A stretch of DNA of 64,000 nucleotides from Rhodophyticola porphyridii (GTDB taxonomy: Bacteria > Pseudomonadota > Alphaproteobacteria > Rhodobacterales > Rhodobacteraceae). Each line of letters opens with the position of its first letter. Position 1 is the first letter of the stretch. The stretch covers positions 131,501 through 195,500 of the forward strand of contig NZ_RCNT01000003.1 of the NCBI RefSeq assembly GCF_003688285.1, given 5' to 3'. Positions 29,576-38,283 of this stretch are shown in pieces. The notes beneath the pieces are model-generated. The model saw only the letters and a list, made by a program, of their open reading frames with translations. It was not told where the DNA came from and ran no database searches. A program made the translations under genes and the position numbers.

Positions 29576-30097
29576 CTAGGATTTCGAATGGGTCATGATA
29601 TTGCGTGCCAGCCGTTCAAGCGCCGCTTTCAGCTCGGGCGCCTCGACCCCTTCCACGGCGGCTTTGGCCGCGGCGTCGATCTGCGGAGAGGGGGCGCGCG
29701 CCGGTTTCGGCGCGGCGGTGAAGGCCACCTGACCGTCGGCAAACCCGGTGGGTGCGGTCTGCGTGATCTGCACCCGCGCCACCGCGCGATACCCGTAACA
29801 GGCGTTCACCCGATCCCTGATCTGCTCTTTCTGCATCTCCAGCACCGGTGCATGGGAGCCGGTGGTCAGGATCACCAGAGTGCCTCCCAACCCATCCCGC
29901 TGGCCATACCGGATCTTGACCGGCTGCGCGACGCGACCTGTCTCTTCGCCCACGATCTCGGCCCAGTGGGTCAGCAGCTTGGCTTCGGAGAAGCCTCGCT
30001 TTTCAAATGGGCCGCGCAGCTGTTGCGCAACCAGACGGCTCGCCGGCTGAAAGCCTCGGCCCCGGCGCGGGCTGGATGTGGGGGTTTCCGGGGACAT
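29576..30097 (-). CDS. DciA-like DUF721 protein
   Basis: A 173-residue DUF721 protein: EAKLLTHWAEIVGEETGRVAQPVKIRY and LVILTTGSHAPVLEMQKEQI are the family's RNA/DNA-binding-like core, after a basic N-terminus. In bacteria lacking DnaC or DnaI, DciA-type DUF721 proteins help load the replicative helicase. Its role here is therefore likely but unproven. It heads the minus-strand run with dsbA and diverges from mutY. Confidence 0.82.
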   Translation of the reverse strand: MSPETPTSSPRRGRGFQPASRLVAQQLRGPFEKRGFSEAKLLTHWAEIVGEETGRVAQPVKIRYGQRDGLGGTLVILTTGSHAPVLEMQKEQIRDRVNACYGYRAVARVQITQTAPTGFADGQVAFTAAPKPARAPSPQIDAAAKAAVEGVEAPELKAALERLARNIMTHSKS

Positions 30098-30187
30098 GAC
30101 GTGTCTTTGGCTTTCCTTGGTTCCCGATCAATGTATCTCTGGCTCAGGCGTCATCCAATAACAAGACGGGGGCTGAGCGTATAAACC

Positions 30188-31249
30188 TTGCGTGATCAGG
30201 AAAAAAGTACGGCCTTGCTGGCATGGTACGACATCAACGCCCGCAGCCTGCCCTGGCGTGTCGGCCCCGCGACGCGGCAGGCAGGCGTCCGGCCCGATCC
30301 CTATCGGGTCTGGCTCTCGGAGATCATGTTGCAACAGACCACGGTTGCGGCGGTGAAGGCCTATTTCGACCGGTTTATCCGGCTTTGGCCCGGCGTGACC
30401 GATCTGGCTGCGGCCGAAGACGCCACGGTGATGGGCGAATGGGCGGGCCTTGGCTACTACGCCCGCGCCCGCAATCTGCTGAAATGCGCGCGCGTAGTGG
30501 CCCATGATCTGAATGGCCGCTTCCCAGACAGCGAAGAGGCGTTGCGCGCCCTGCCAGGCATCGGCCCCTACACCGCCGCCGCCATTGCCGCGATCGCCTT
30601 CGACAGGCCTGCCACGGTGATGGATGGCAATGTCGAACGGGTAATGGCACGTCTGTTTGCGGTGAAAACGCCTTTGCCCGCGGCAAAACCCGAGCTTAAG
30701 GCCCTCGCTGCCGGTCTGACGCCGAAGACGCGCCCGGGCGATTACGCACAGGCTGTCATGGACCTGGGTGCTACCATCTGTAGCCCGCGCAATCCGGCCT
30801 GCGGTATCTGTCCGCTCCGCGCGGTTTGTCGGGCCCGGGCCGAGGGCATCGCCCCCGAATTGCCCCGCAAATCGCCCAAAAAGCCCAAGCCCACGCGGCA
30901 TGGAACTGCCTATCTGGCCCGGCGCGAGGACGGTGCCTGGCTTCTGGAAACCCGCCCGGACAAGGGCCTGCTTGGCGGCATGCTTGGCTGGCCAGGAACG
31001 GAGTGGACGGAAAGTGCCCCGAAGGAGGCGCCGCCGCTTCGCGTGGCTTGGCACGATCCGGGCCTTGAGGTTCGCCACACCTTCACCCATTTCCACCTTC
31101 GCCTCGCGCTGCGCGTCGCCCATGTCACCACCGATGCGAGGCCCGATCGCGGCCGCTTCCTTCCGGCCGCCCAATTTCGGCCATCGGATCTGCCTACAGT
31201 GATGCGCAAGGCCTATGACCTAGCGTCCCGATTGCCCGCCGTTAATTGA
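30188..31249 (+). CDS. mutY: A/G-specific adenine glycosylase MutY
   Basis: A 353-residue DNA glycosylase that removes adenine opposite 8-oxoguanine. It has LQQTTVAAVKAYFDRF, the HhH-GPD region (LPGIGPYTAAAIAAIAF; catalytic Asp in ATVMDGNVERV) and the iron-sulfur motif C-x6-C-x2-C-x5-C (from ICSPRNPACGICPLRAVC), then a NUDIX-like C-terminal domain for reading 8-oxoG. It starts with TTG and diverges from the dciA-like gene. Confidence 0.94.
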   Translation: MRDQEKSTALLAWYDINARSLPWRVGPATRQAGVRPDPYRVWLSEIMLQQTTVAAVKAYFDRFIRLWPGVTDLAAAEDATVMGEWAGLGYYARARNLLKCARVVAHDLNGRFPDSEEALRALPGIGPYTAAAIAAIAFDRPATVMDGNVERVMARLFAVKTPLPAAKPELKALAAGLTPKTRPGDYAQAVMDLGATICSPRNPACGICPLRAVCRARAEGIAPELPRKSPKKPKPTRHGTAYLARREDGAWLLETRPDKGLLGGMLGWPGTEWTESAPKEAPPLRVAWHDPGLEVRHTFTHFHLRLALRVAHVTTDARPDRGRFLPAAQFRPSDLPTVMRKAYDLASRLPAVN

Positions 31250-31306
31250 GATCATGCGGAATTCACGTCAGACTGTCCCCCGTGTTCCATTATATCGAGT
31301 CGCCCG

Positions 31307-32440
31307 ATGATCCCCGCCGCAACCGTCGCCAAACTGCACAACGCCCTGCCCTTCTGGCTGTCGCTCGGCCTGATCCCGCTATTCGCCTTCGTCGCGACGC
31401 AGGGCGGGCTCTGGCTGCTGCTGATGCCGCTCTCTACGTGGTGGCTCTTTGCAGTGCTTGACGCCTTCACCGGTCTCAATCTGGAAAACGCGGACCTGCA
31501 AACCACAGAGAAACAGCTTTTCTGGTATCGGGCGATCACGCTGATCTGGTTTCCGCTTCAGTTCTGCGTGATTTTCGGCGCGATCTGGTATGTCTCCCAT
31601 ACCGACCACCTGAACACGCTGGAACAGATCCTGCTCTTCTTCGGCGTCGGCATTATCAGCGGCACGATAGGGATCAATTACAGCCACGAACTGATGCACC
31701 AGAGAAACAGGCTCGAACGCTGGCTGTCCGACCTCCTCCTTGCGTCGGTGCTTTACTCCCATTTCCGCTCCGAGCATCTGCTGGTCCATCATCGATATGT
31801 GGGAACCAAGCGCGACCCGGTGACCGCGCGGTACAACGAAGGCTTTCACCGCTTTTTCCCGCGCGTGCTACGGCAATGCTGGGTCTCCGCATTCGAGGCC
31901 GAGCGCGATATGCTGGCCCGCAAAAATCTGCCTTGGCATGACCTCTCAAATCCGTTCTGGAAGTATTGGGCCCTGCAGGCCGTATTCCTGTTGCTCGCCC
32001 TAGCAATCGGCGGGATTCCGGGCGTCGCGCTTTTCGTGTTTCAGGCCTTTGTCGCAATCTGGCAGCTTGAACTGACCAATTACGTGGAACATTACGGTCT
32101 GACCCGGAAGTATCTGGGCAACGGCAAATATGAGCACGTTCTGCCGCGCCACAGCTGGAACGCGGCGCACAAGGCGTCCAACTGGCTGCTGATCAATCTG
32201 CAGCGCCATTCCGATCATCACTACAAACCCGACCGGCGGTTCCCGCTCTTGCAGAACTATACCGAAGCGGACGCCCCGCAACTGCCCTACGGGTACACGA
32301 TCATGACTTTGGCGGCGATGTTTCCACCCTTGTGGAAGCGGGTCATGAACCCGCGCGTGCGCAAATGGCGGCAGATGTATTACCCGGAAATCACCGACTG
32401 GCATCCCTATAACAAGGCGCTGCACCCGGCGCCGCGCTGA
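31307..32440 (+). CDS. alkB: AlkB-type alkane 1-monooxygenase / membrane fatty-acid desaturase family
   Basis: A 377-residue integral membrane di-iron enzyme. The histidine boxes are HELMH (127-131), HLLVHH (157-162), a later NYVEHYG and HSDHH (301-305), the AlkB pattern. It would hydroxylate the terminal carbon of medium-chain alkanes using electrons from rubredoxin; neither rubredoxin nor its reductase is adjacent. The other possible identity is a related xylene- or fatty-acid hydroxylase. It lies downstream of mutY on the same strand with a 57-bp gap. Confidence 0.88.
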   Translation: MIPAATVAKLHNALPFWLSLGLIPLFAFVATQGGLWLLLMPLSTWWLFAVLDAFTGLNLENADLQTTEKQLFWYRAITLIWFPLQFCVIFGAIWYVSHTDHLNTLEQILLFFGVGIISGTIGINYSHELMHQRNRLERWLSDLLLASVLYSHFRSEHLLVHHRYVGTKRDPVTARYNEGFHRFFPRVLRQCWVSAFEAERDMLARKNLPWHDLSNPFWKYWALQAVFLLLALAIGGIPGVALFVFQAFVAIWQLELTNYVEHYGLTRKYLGNGKYEHVLPRHSWNAAHKASNWLLINLQRHSDHHYKPDRRFPLLQNYTEADAPQLPYGYTIMTLAAMFPPLWKRVMNPRVRKWRQMYYPEITDWHPYNKALHPAPR

Positions 32441-32466
32441 CACGGGGAAGCGCTGGACCTGGCCAC

Positions 32467-32501
32467 GCCCTGACGCCCTGACCACAGTCAGGCGTCAGGG
32501 C
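32467..32501. terminator. Long GC-rich hairpin after alkB
   Basis: A left arm GCCCTGACGCCCTGAC and a right arm GTCAGGCGTCAGGGC pair almost perfectly (one bulged C) across a 4-nt loop. No T-run follows, so termination may be Rho-assisted or the hairpin may protect the alkB 3' end. Confidence 0.5.
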
Positions 32502-32539
32502 GCACCGGATATTGCGGCCACAGGCACCGGACACTCCGC

Positions 32540-32574
32540 AAAAAAAGCCCCACCAGTCCCGGGGACCGGCAGGG
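32540..32574 (-). terminator. Rho-independent terminator of ccrM
   Basis: On the minus strand CCCTGCCGGTCC pairs with GGACTGGTGGGG over 12 bp (with G-U pairs) around a 3-nt loop, and is followed by C and seven Ts. It lies about 60 bp downstream of the ccrM stop. Confidence 0.85.
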
Positions 32575-32632
32575 CAAGGGTCGTGCCGGACCCCAAGGGG
32601 CCGCAGGCACGGGCGGTATTCTCTCGAAAGTC

Positions 32633-33832
<1,200 letters not shown>

Positions 33833-33838
33833 AGCGGC

Positions 33839-34453
33839 TTAGGATTTCTCTTGATACAAGATATTGTGCACCGGGCTGAACGAACGTCTATGAACAGGGG
33901 TCACACCAAGGCGCCGCAGAGCGTCCAGATGTTCCGCGGTGGGGTAACCCATGTTCCTATCCCACCCATAGCCCGGGTGCTGTTGCGCCAGCGCCACCAT
34001 CACCCGATCCCGTGCCACCTTCGCCACGATCGACGCCGCCGCGATGGAGAGCGACCGCGCATCCCCCTTGATCAGGGCAGTCGCCGGGCAGGGCAGCCCG
34101 TCGGGCACTGCATTCCCGTCAATCAGCGCGTGGCCGGGCATCTGTGGCAAACCTTCGACCGCCCGGCGCATCGCCAGAAGGGAGGCTGCACGAATATTCA
34201 TCTTGTCGATCTCGGCCACACTGGCCCAACCGATGGCGACATCCGCCACCTGATGGAGGATCTCGAACAAGGCCAGCCGCCGGGCCACTGGCACTTTCTT
34301 GGAATCGTTCAAGCCGTCCGGTATCGATCCCGGGTCCAGCACCACCGCCGCTGCCGTCACCGGCCCGCAGAGCGGTCCGCGCCCCACCTCGTCGACGCCG
34401 ACCACCACACCGCCCAGCGCCAATTCGGTCTCGAAATCCGGTTTGCTGCCCAT
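33839..34453 (-). CDS. rnhB: Ribonuclease HII
   Basis: A 204-residue type 2 RNase H that cuts RNA in RNA-DNA hybrids and single ribonucleotides. The core signature is [22 protein letters not shown] with Asp-Glu ligands, then INDSKK-like [18 protein letters not shown] and [20 protein letters not shown]. The ATG (MGSKPDFE) gives a normal N-terminus; a GTG 21 bp further upstream is possible. No clear ribosome site is seen for either. It precedes ccrM on the same strand. Confidence 0.92.
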   Translation of the reverse strand: MGSKPDFETELALGGVVVGVDEVGRGPLCGPVTAAAVVLDPGSIPDGLNDSKKVPVARRLALFEILHQVADVAIGWASVAEIDKMNIRAASLLAMRRAVEGLPQMPGHALIDGNAVPDGLPCPATALIKGDARSLSIAAASIVAKVARDRVMVALAQQHPGYGWDRNMGYPTAEHLDALRRLGVTPVHRRSFSPVHNILYQEKS

Positions 34454-34621
34454 GGGCCCAAAGACCACGACCACGCACGCGAAACAAGCCAGTGCCCAAA
34501 CCCAAGTCAGTGCCGGAGAAGACCTGGCCGCATCAGCTGGGTACCGCGCAAAAGGAAATGCTCAAGATCACCTCACGGCCTGCCGTCATCCTCATTGGGG
34601 CCGTGCAGCTTGCCGCCCAGC

Positions 34622-34660
34622 AAAAAAAGACGGCGGTGCCAAACTGCTGCACCGCCGTCT
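34622..34660 (-). terminator. Rho-independent terminator of the Cys-repeat exported protein gene
   Basis: AGACGGCGGTGC pairs with GCACCGCCGTCT (12 bp, 9-nt loop) and is followed on the minus strand by a run of seven Ts. It lies 33 bp beyond the stop codon at 34693. Confidence 0.92.
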
Positions 34661-34692
34661 CCCCTGCCTCACTGCTCGTTCTCTTTTCCGGC

Positions 34693-35139
34693 TCAGGGGT
34701 GAAACCCGCGCTCCCGCTGCCAGCCATTGCGGGCAAGGCACCTCCCGCCATAGAGGTTGCGCGTTCCGCGATTGGTCTGGACCCGGCGAATGCAGTCCGG
34801 CGGCAACAGGCCCGGACGACGCACGTTGTTCTGCATGCATCGCGCGCCGTAGCCGCGCACATATCCGCCGGTTGTCTGGAACTCCCTGAAACAGCGTGCG
34901 GGTGCGACAAGATTGTGCTGGCGTGGAGGTTGCGGCGTTACCGCCGGCCGGTGATCGCGACGGTCATTGCGCCGCTCGACCGCGCGGCCGATGGCATAAA
35001 GCGCAATGATCCCGGCGATGATTGCAGCGGCGTCTTCACTATCGGCACGCGCCGTGCCAGGCGTCGCGGCGACACCGCTCAGGGCAAGGGTAAAGGACAG
35101 AACCGCGGCCATCGCAGTCTTCGGCAGAAATCTTCGCAT
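34693..35139 (-). CDS. Exported protein with two CxRxxQTxxGxxxxYGxRC repeats
   Basis: A 148-residue protein with a signal peptide (about residues 1-32, cleavage near ARA-DS), then a hydrophobic stretch (residues 36-51) and an Arg/Pro-rich linker. The C-terminal part has two repeats of 19 residues with identical spacing: Cys83-Cys101 and Cys116-Cys134, each C-x-R-x2-QT-x2-G-x4-YG-x-R-C pattern allowing small shifts. The paired cysteines probably form disulfides in the periplasm or outside. I do not recognise the family. The ATG has GGAGG six bases upstream; its own terminator follows. Confidence 0.7.
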   Translation of the reverse strand: MRRFLPKTAMAAVLSFTLALSGVAATPGTARADSEDAAAIIAGIIALYAIGRAVERRNDRRDHRPAVTPQPPRQHNLVAPARCFREFQTTGGYVRGYGARCMQNNVRRPGLLPPDCIRRVQTNRGTRNLYGGRCLARNGWQRERGFHP

Positions 35140-35228
35140 GGCATCCTCCAGGGTCTCTTTATGCGTGTGCGTTTCCCGCATGGGGAAACGCGATGGACCA
35201 AGGCTGAGCTTGCGGGCGGGGTCGCTCA

Positions 35229-35287
35229 ATAACGCGGGCGTGCTATCGAATAACGGGTCGGGCAAACCTTTGCGGTTATTGTATAAC
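35229..35287. promoter_or_regulatory. ATAAC motif array in the leader of the small exported protein
   Basis: ATAAC occurs at 35229-35233, 35250-35254 and 35283-35287; the last pairs with GTTAT at 35275-35279 as GGTTATTGTATAAC. Steps are 21 and 33 bp, near two and three helical turns. The same 14-mer lies upstream of the MuiA-like gene at 63455. The role is unknown; it could be an operator or an extended -10 region. Confidence 0.35.
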
Positions 35288-35313
35288 GGGCCTCTTTCCC
35301 GCATCGTGCCGTC

Positions 35314-35607
35314 ATGAAACAGCATCTTCATAAACTTGGGCTGACCTTGGGTCTGGCCCTGGCGGCGGCGCCGGTTCACGCCGCCTGCTTTGCCGATTAC
35401 AAGGCCAAGATGGATGATCCGCTCCGGCTGCATTACGGTGTGATCGAATTGCCCGATACCGCCTGCGATCCGGGGGCGGCCTTCGGCGTCATCGCGCCGC
35501 GCGTGGCCGCCGGCGGATGGGAGTTGCTGGAGGTCATGTCGATCTTCGACGAAACCGGTCTTGATGTACGGAGGGACGATGCAGGACAGTTCTACCTCCG
35601 CTTCTGA
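35314..35607 (+). CDS. Small exported hypothetical protein
   Basis: A 97-residue precursor with a signal peptide (cleavage after PVHA, about residue 23). The mature 74 residues have two cysteines (25 and 51), probably disulfide-bonded, and conserved-looking blocks CFADYKAKMDDPLRLHYG and GGWELLEVMSIFDETGLD. I cannot name the family. Its 3' end overlaps the next gene by 29 bp, so the two are co-expressed; that neighbour is a membrane winged-helix protein, and a periplasmic partner role is a reasonable inference. Confidence 0.7.
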   Translation: MKQHLHKLGLTLGLALAAAPVHAACFADYKAKMDDPLRLHYGVIELPDTACDPGAAFGVIAPRVAAGGWELLEVMSIFDETGLDVRRDDAGQFYLRF

Positions 35608-36283
35608 TACACGGGCCACAGGCACACGCGTCGTCCAGATCGGCATTGCCGCGATTGTCGCGATCCTTCTGGGCGCGGCGATCCTCCTGTTTGTAAATCT
35701 GCCCGACGCCAATGCCTTCAACGAACGGGTCGAACGGATCTTCGTTGAAAACGACGCGCTGACATCGGGGGAGGCGATCCGCCTGCTGGAGGTGCTGGCG
35801 CAGTCCGGCACCACCTTCTCCGAAGTTCTGACCAGTTACCGCGCGGTCATCTTCGTGCTGCTGATCTTCGCCACCGCGCTGCTGATCGCCTGTCTCGTCT
35901 TTCTGGTCACCATCGTCGCGCTCAACCGCCGGATGGGCGAGATCGAGAGATCCGGCATTCAGGTCTCCTCTCTGATACTCAGTCGGGAGGAACGGGTCGT
36001 CCTGCTCAACAACATGGAGTTCAAGCTGACCGACGCGGCGATGGAAACGCTTTCCGTTCTGGCCGAAGCGCGGATGGATGATGACGTGCTCTCGGGCGCC
36101 GAGATCGAGGCGATGGTGTCCGGCAAACCCGCGGTCGATTGCGACGAGGCCGCGGGCGCGACACGGATCAAACGCCTGCGCGACACACTCGGCAATCAGA
36201 TGGTCAGCGAATTGCTCGTAAAGAACATCGCCCGTCGCGGGTACATGCTGGCCATCGACAAGGATGTCATCCGCATGGTGTGA
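35579..36283 (+). CDS. Two-TM membrane protein with C-terminal OmpR-like winged helix
   Basis: A 234-residue protein. TM1 spans about residues 19-40 and TM2 about 89-115, leaving about 48 residues between them, predicted periplasmic. Residues 146-226 fit an OmpR/PhoB-type winged helix: EFKLTDAAMETLSVLAEA, LSGAEIEAMV, the recognition helix region TRIKRLRDTLG, and the terminal ARRGYMLAID where OmpR has GYxF/L. Unlike ToxR and CadC, DNA binding is C-terminal and the membrane part N-terminal. The start at residue M of MQDSSTS has GGAGGG close upstream. Probably a membrane transcription factor; the winged-helix reading is by eye. Confidence 0.72.
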   Translation: MQDSSTSASDTRATGTRVVQIGIAAIVAILLGAAILLFVNLPDANAFNERVERIFVENDALTSGEAIRLLEVLAQSGTTFSEVLTSYRAVIFVLLIFATALLIACLVFLVTIVALNRRMGEIERSGIQVSSLILSREERVVLLNNMEFKLTDAAMETLSVLAEARMDDDVLSGAEIEAMVSGKPAVDCDEAAGATRIKRLRDTLGNQMVSELLVKNIARRGYMLAIDKDVIRMV

Positions 36284-36401
36284 GGGCTATTCGTGCGCTC
36301 TTGCGGTCCGGCGGCCAGTTGCCTTTTGTGTCTGTCAGACAGCGCGCAAGGGCCGGGACGGATCCAAGGCAGCATGGGTCTTGGCACGGAGCGGCCAGAG
36401 A

Positions 36402-36428
36402 CAAAACGCGGCCCGCCATGGGCCGCGT
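36402..36428 (-). terminator. Terminator of the Tat-exported repeat peptide gene
   Basis: ACGCGGCCC and GGGCCGCGT form a 9-bp stem with a 5-nt loop, followed on the minus strand by TTTTG. It lies 26 bp after the stop codon at 36454. Confidence 0.75.
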
Positions 36429-36453
36429 CTGATTAGGTTTCTGGCGCTGCAAC

Positions 36454-36744
36454 TCAGCAGTAAGGCGCACCGCGGCCATAGCCGCCCTGATCCGTGATCG
36501 CACCGTTGTCACTATCCGTCACTCCGGTGAAAATGCCGCCGCTCCCGCGCGGACAACTGCCGCTGTCGGTCCACTGCCCGTTGTCCACATCCGCTGCCTG
36601 TGCCTGATTGGCGGAACCGACAACCGTCACGGCTGCGCCTCCTAATGCCATCAGACCCAGAAACCCGCGGCGACCGGCCCTGCGCTGGGTGCTGATATCG
36701 CTATCCGCCAGACTATTCGTATTTTGCTTAAGTTTTTTGGACAT
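36454..36744 (-). CDS. Tat-exported small repeat peptide
   Basis: A 96-residue precursor with a twin-arginine signal (GRRGFLGLMALGG, residues 24-36; cleavage near AQA-AD at about 50). The mature peptide of about 46 residues has two in-register copies of DNGxxTDxGxxxRG (residues 55-68 and 79-92), rich in Asp, Asn and Gly, and two cysteines (64 and 96). The pattern could bind calcium or be a substrate for modification. I do not recognise a named family. It diverges from the JmjC oxygenase gene across a 159-bp region. Confidence 0.72.
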   Translation of the reverse strand: MSKKLKQNTNSLADSDISTQRRAGRRGFLGLMALGGAAVTVVGSANQAQAADVDNGQWTDSGSCPRGSGGIFTGVTDSDNGAITDQGGYGRGAPYC

Positions 36745-36881
36745 AATTGCCTCTCCAGTACATCAAATCAAAGGATCGAAGTCGCTTTGGCCAGACCGTA
36801 ATCCGTGAGTGACCCAAAGGTCAACGATAGTGCGCCTCTATTGGATGGGAGCGGATTGCCTATCGCGCTCTCCCATGGTCT

Positions 36882-36894
36882 GTGTGTTACACAC
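36882..36894. promoter_or_regulatory. Perfect dyad GTGTGTTACACAC before the JmjC gene
   Basis: Six-base arms around a single central base, ending 9 bp before the first possible start codon (36904) of the JmjC gene and inside the region shared with the divergent Tat peptide gene. Candidate operator; no matching factor recognised. Confidence 0.35.
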
Positions 36895-36903
36895 TGAGAT
36901 TCG

Positions 36904-38211
36904 ATGGCCCACAAGAGAACCCATATGACCAAACCCGATTTCGGCTTCGACCGGGCCATTTCGCCCGTCACACGCGACCAGTTTTTCACGGATTACTTTG
37001 AAAAGAAACATCTGGTCGTGAAGCGTGGCCAGCCCGACTATTACTCCCACCTGCTGTCCTTTGGACAGATCGACCATGTGGTGACGACGATGGGCCTCTA
37101 TGCGCCCGAAATCACCGTGACGAAATCCGATGCTCACGGGCACGACACCGATCACGATAGCGCGCCCGCTCGGACATCGACAGATGCAGATACGAATACT
37201 GGCGGCGATCACGGCGCCTCCCAGATCCAGCCTGCGGACTACACGTATGAGAGCGGCTATATCGACCCGGTTCGCGTGGCCCAGCTTTTCGCCGATGGCG
37301 CCACCGTGATCCTCTCCGGCCTGCACGAACGCCTGCCGCAGCTGGGGCAGTTCTGCCGGGCCCTGGAAAGCGTCATGTCCTGCCGGGTGCAGACAAATAT
37401 CTACATGACCCCCACCCAGTCCCAGGGCTTCAACCCACACTACGATAGTCATGATGTCCTTGTCCTGCAGGTCGAGGGAACCAAGGAATGGCGGATCTAC
37501 GACACTCCGCTGGAACTCCCGATGGCCTCTCAGGGCTTCACCCCCGACGCCGTGCCGATCGGCGCCGAAACCGACCGTTTCACGCTCGAACCGGGCGACA
37601 TGTGCTATATCCCGCGCGGCCTAGCCCATGACGCGGTGGCCACGGACCAGACATCGCTCCACATCACCACCGGGCTAATGGTCCGTACCTGGGCCGATCT
37701 CATGGCGGAAGCGGTGGGTGTCATGGCGCATAAGGATCCGGTATTCCGTCGCGCGCTGCCGCCCGGCCACGCCGGCCCGGGCTTTGACCCCGCACCACAC
37801 GAGCAGACCTTTCGCGATCTGATGACAAGGCTCACGGAAACCGCGCCCTTCGAAGCGCTTCTCGGTGGCTTTAAACAGGATTTCATCTCAAATCGTGTGC
37901 CCCGCGTCGAAGGACAGTTGGCCCAGGTCGCCAGGCTGGGCGAGATGACCGTCGACAGCATTGTCGGCGCGCGTCCCGATCTGGTCTATGATATCGCGGT
38001 GATGGGTGCCGAAGACGGCAAGGATCCGGTCATCAGCGTTCTTTGCTATGGTTCGGAGATCAGCCTTCCATCCCATGCGGAAACCGCGCTCCGCTTCGCG
38101 CTTTCCACGCCGTCTTTCAGGGTGGGCGACATGGCGGGCGATCTGGACGACGCCGGCAAGCTGGTCCTGGCAAGACGCCTCCTGCGAGAGGGGCTGCTGA
38201 TGCTGCACTAA
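36904..38211 (+). CDS. JmjC-type 2-oxoglutarate oxygenase (RoxA/MINA53/NO66-like)
   Basis: A 435-residue cupin-fold dioxygenase. The iron ligands are H179 and D181 (NPHYDSHDV) and H242 (IPRGLAHDA); Lys194 in EGTKEWRIYD would hold 2-oxoglutarate. The length and the C-terminal helical/winged-helix part fit the ribosomal oxygenases (L16 Arg or L27a/L8 His hydroxylases). An unusual His/Asp-rich insert (about residues 77-104, SDAHGHDTDHDS and following) is likely disordered or metal-binding. A second ATG (36925) is an alternative start. Target unknown; the adjacent Tat peptide is a candidate. Confidence 0.85.
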   Translation: MAHKRTHMTKPDFGFDRAISPVTRDQFFTDYFEKKHLVVKRGQPDYYSHLLSFGQIDHVVTTMGLYAPEITVTKSDAHGHDTDHDSAPARTSTDADTNTGGDHGASQIQPADYTYESGYIDPVRVAQLFADGATVILSGLHERLPQLGQFCRALESVMSCRVQTNIYMTPTQSQGFNPHYDSHDVLVLQVEGTKEWRIYDTPLELPMASQGFTPDAVPIGAETDRFTLEPGDMCYIPRGLAHDAVATDQTSLHITTGLMVRTWADLMAEAVGVMAHKDPVFRRALPPGHAGPGFDPAPHEQTFRDLMTRLTETAPFEALLGGFKQDFISNRVPRVEGQLAQVARLGEMTVDSIVGARPDLVYDIAVMGAEDGKDPVISVLCYGSEISLPSHAETALRFALSTPSFRVGDMAGDLDDAGKLVLARRLLREGLLMLH

Positions 38212-38283
38212 GCGCTCTGCGATGCGTCAGCCACGCCTCACCTGTGGCCGCTGAGATGTCGCTGGCGACCCGTTGCATCCCTT

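Noticed and set aside
34492-34692. Possible GTG-started plus-strand gene beginning [16 protein letters not shown]
   Set aside because: It would read through the terminator of the opposite gene and on antisense to it with no stop for over 700 bp; no ribosome site.
35561-35579. Earlier start (MMYGGT) for the membrane winged-helix protein
   Set aside because: The downstream ATG at 35579 has the GGAGGG ribosome site at suitable distance; the earlier ATG does not.
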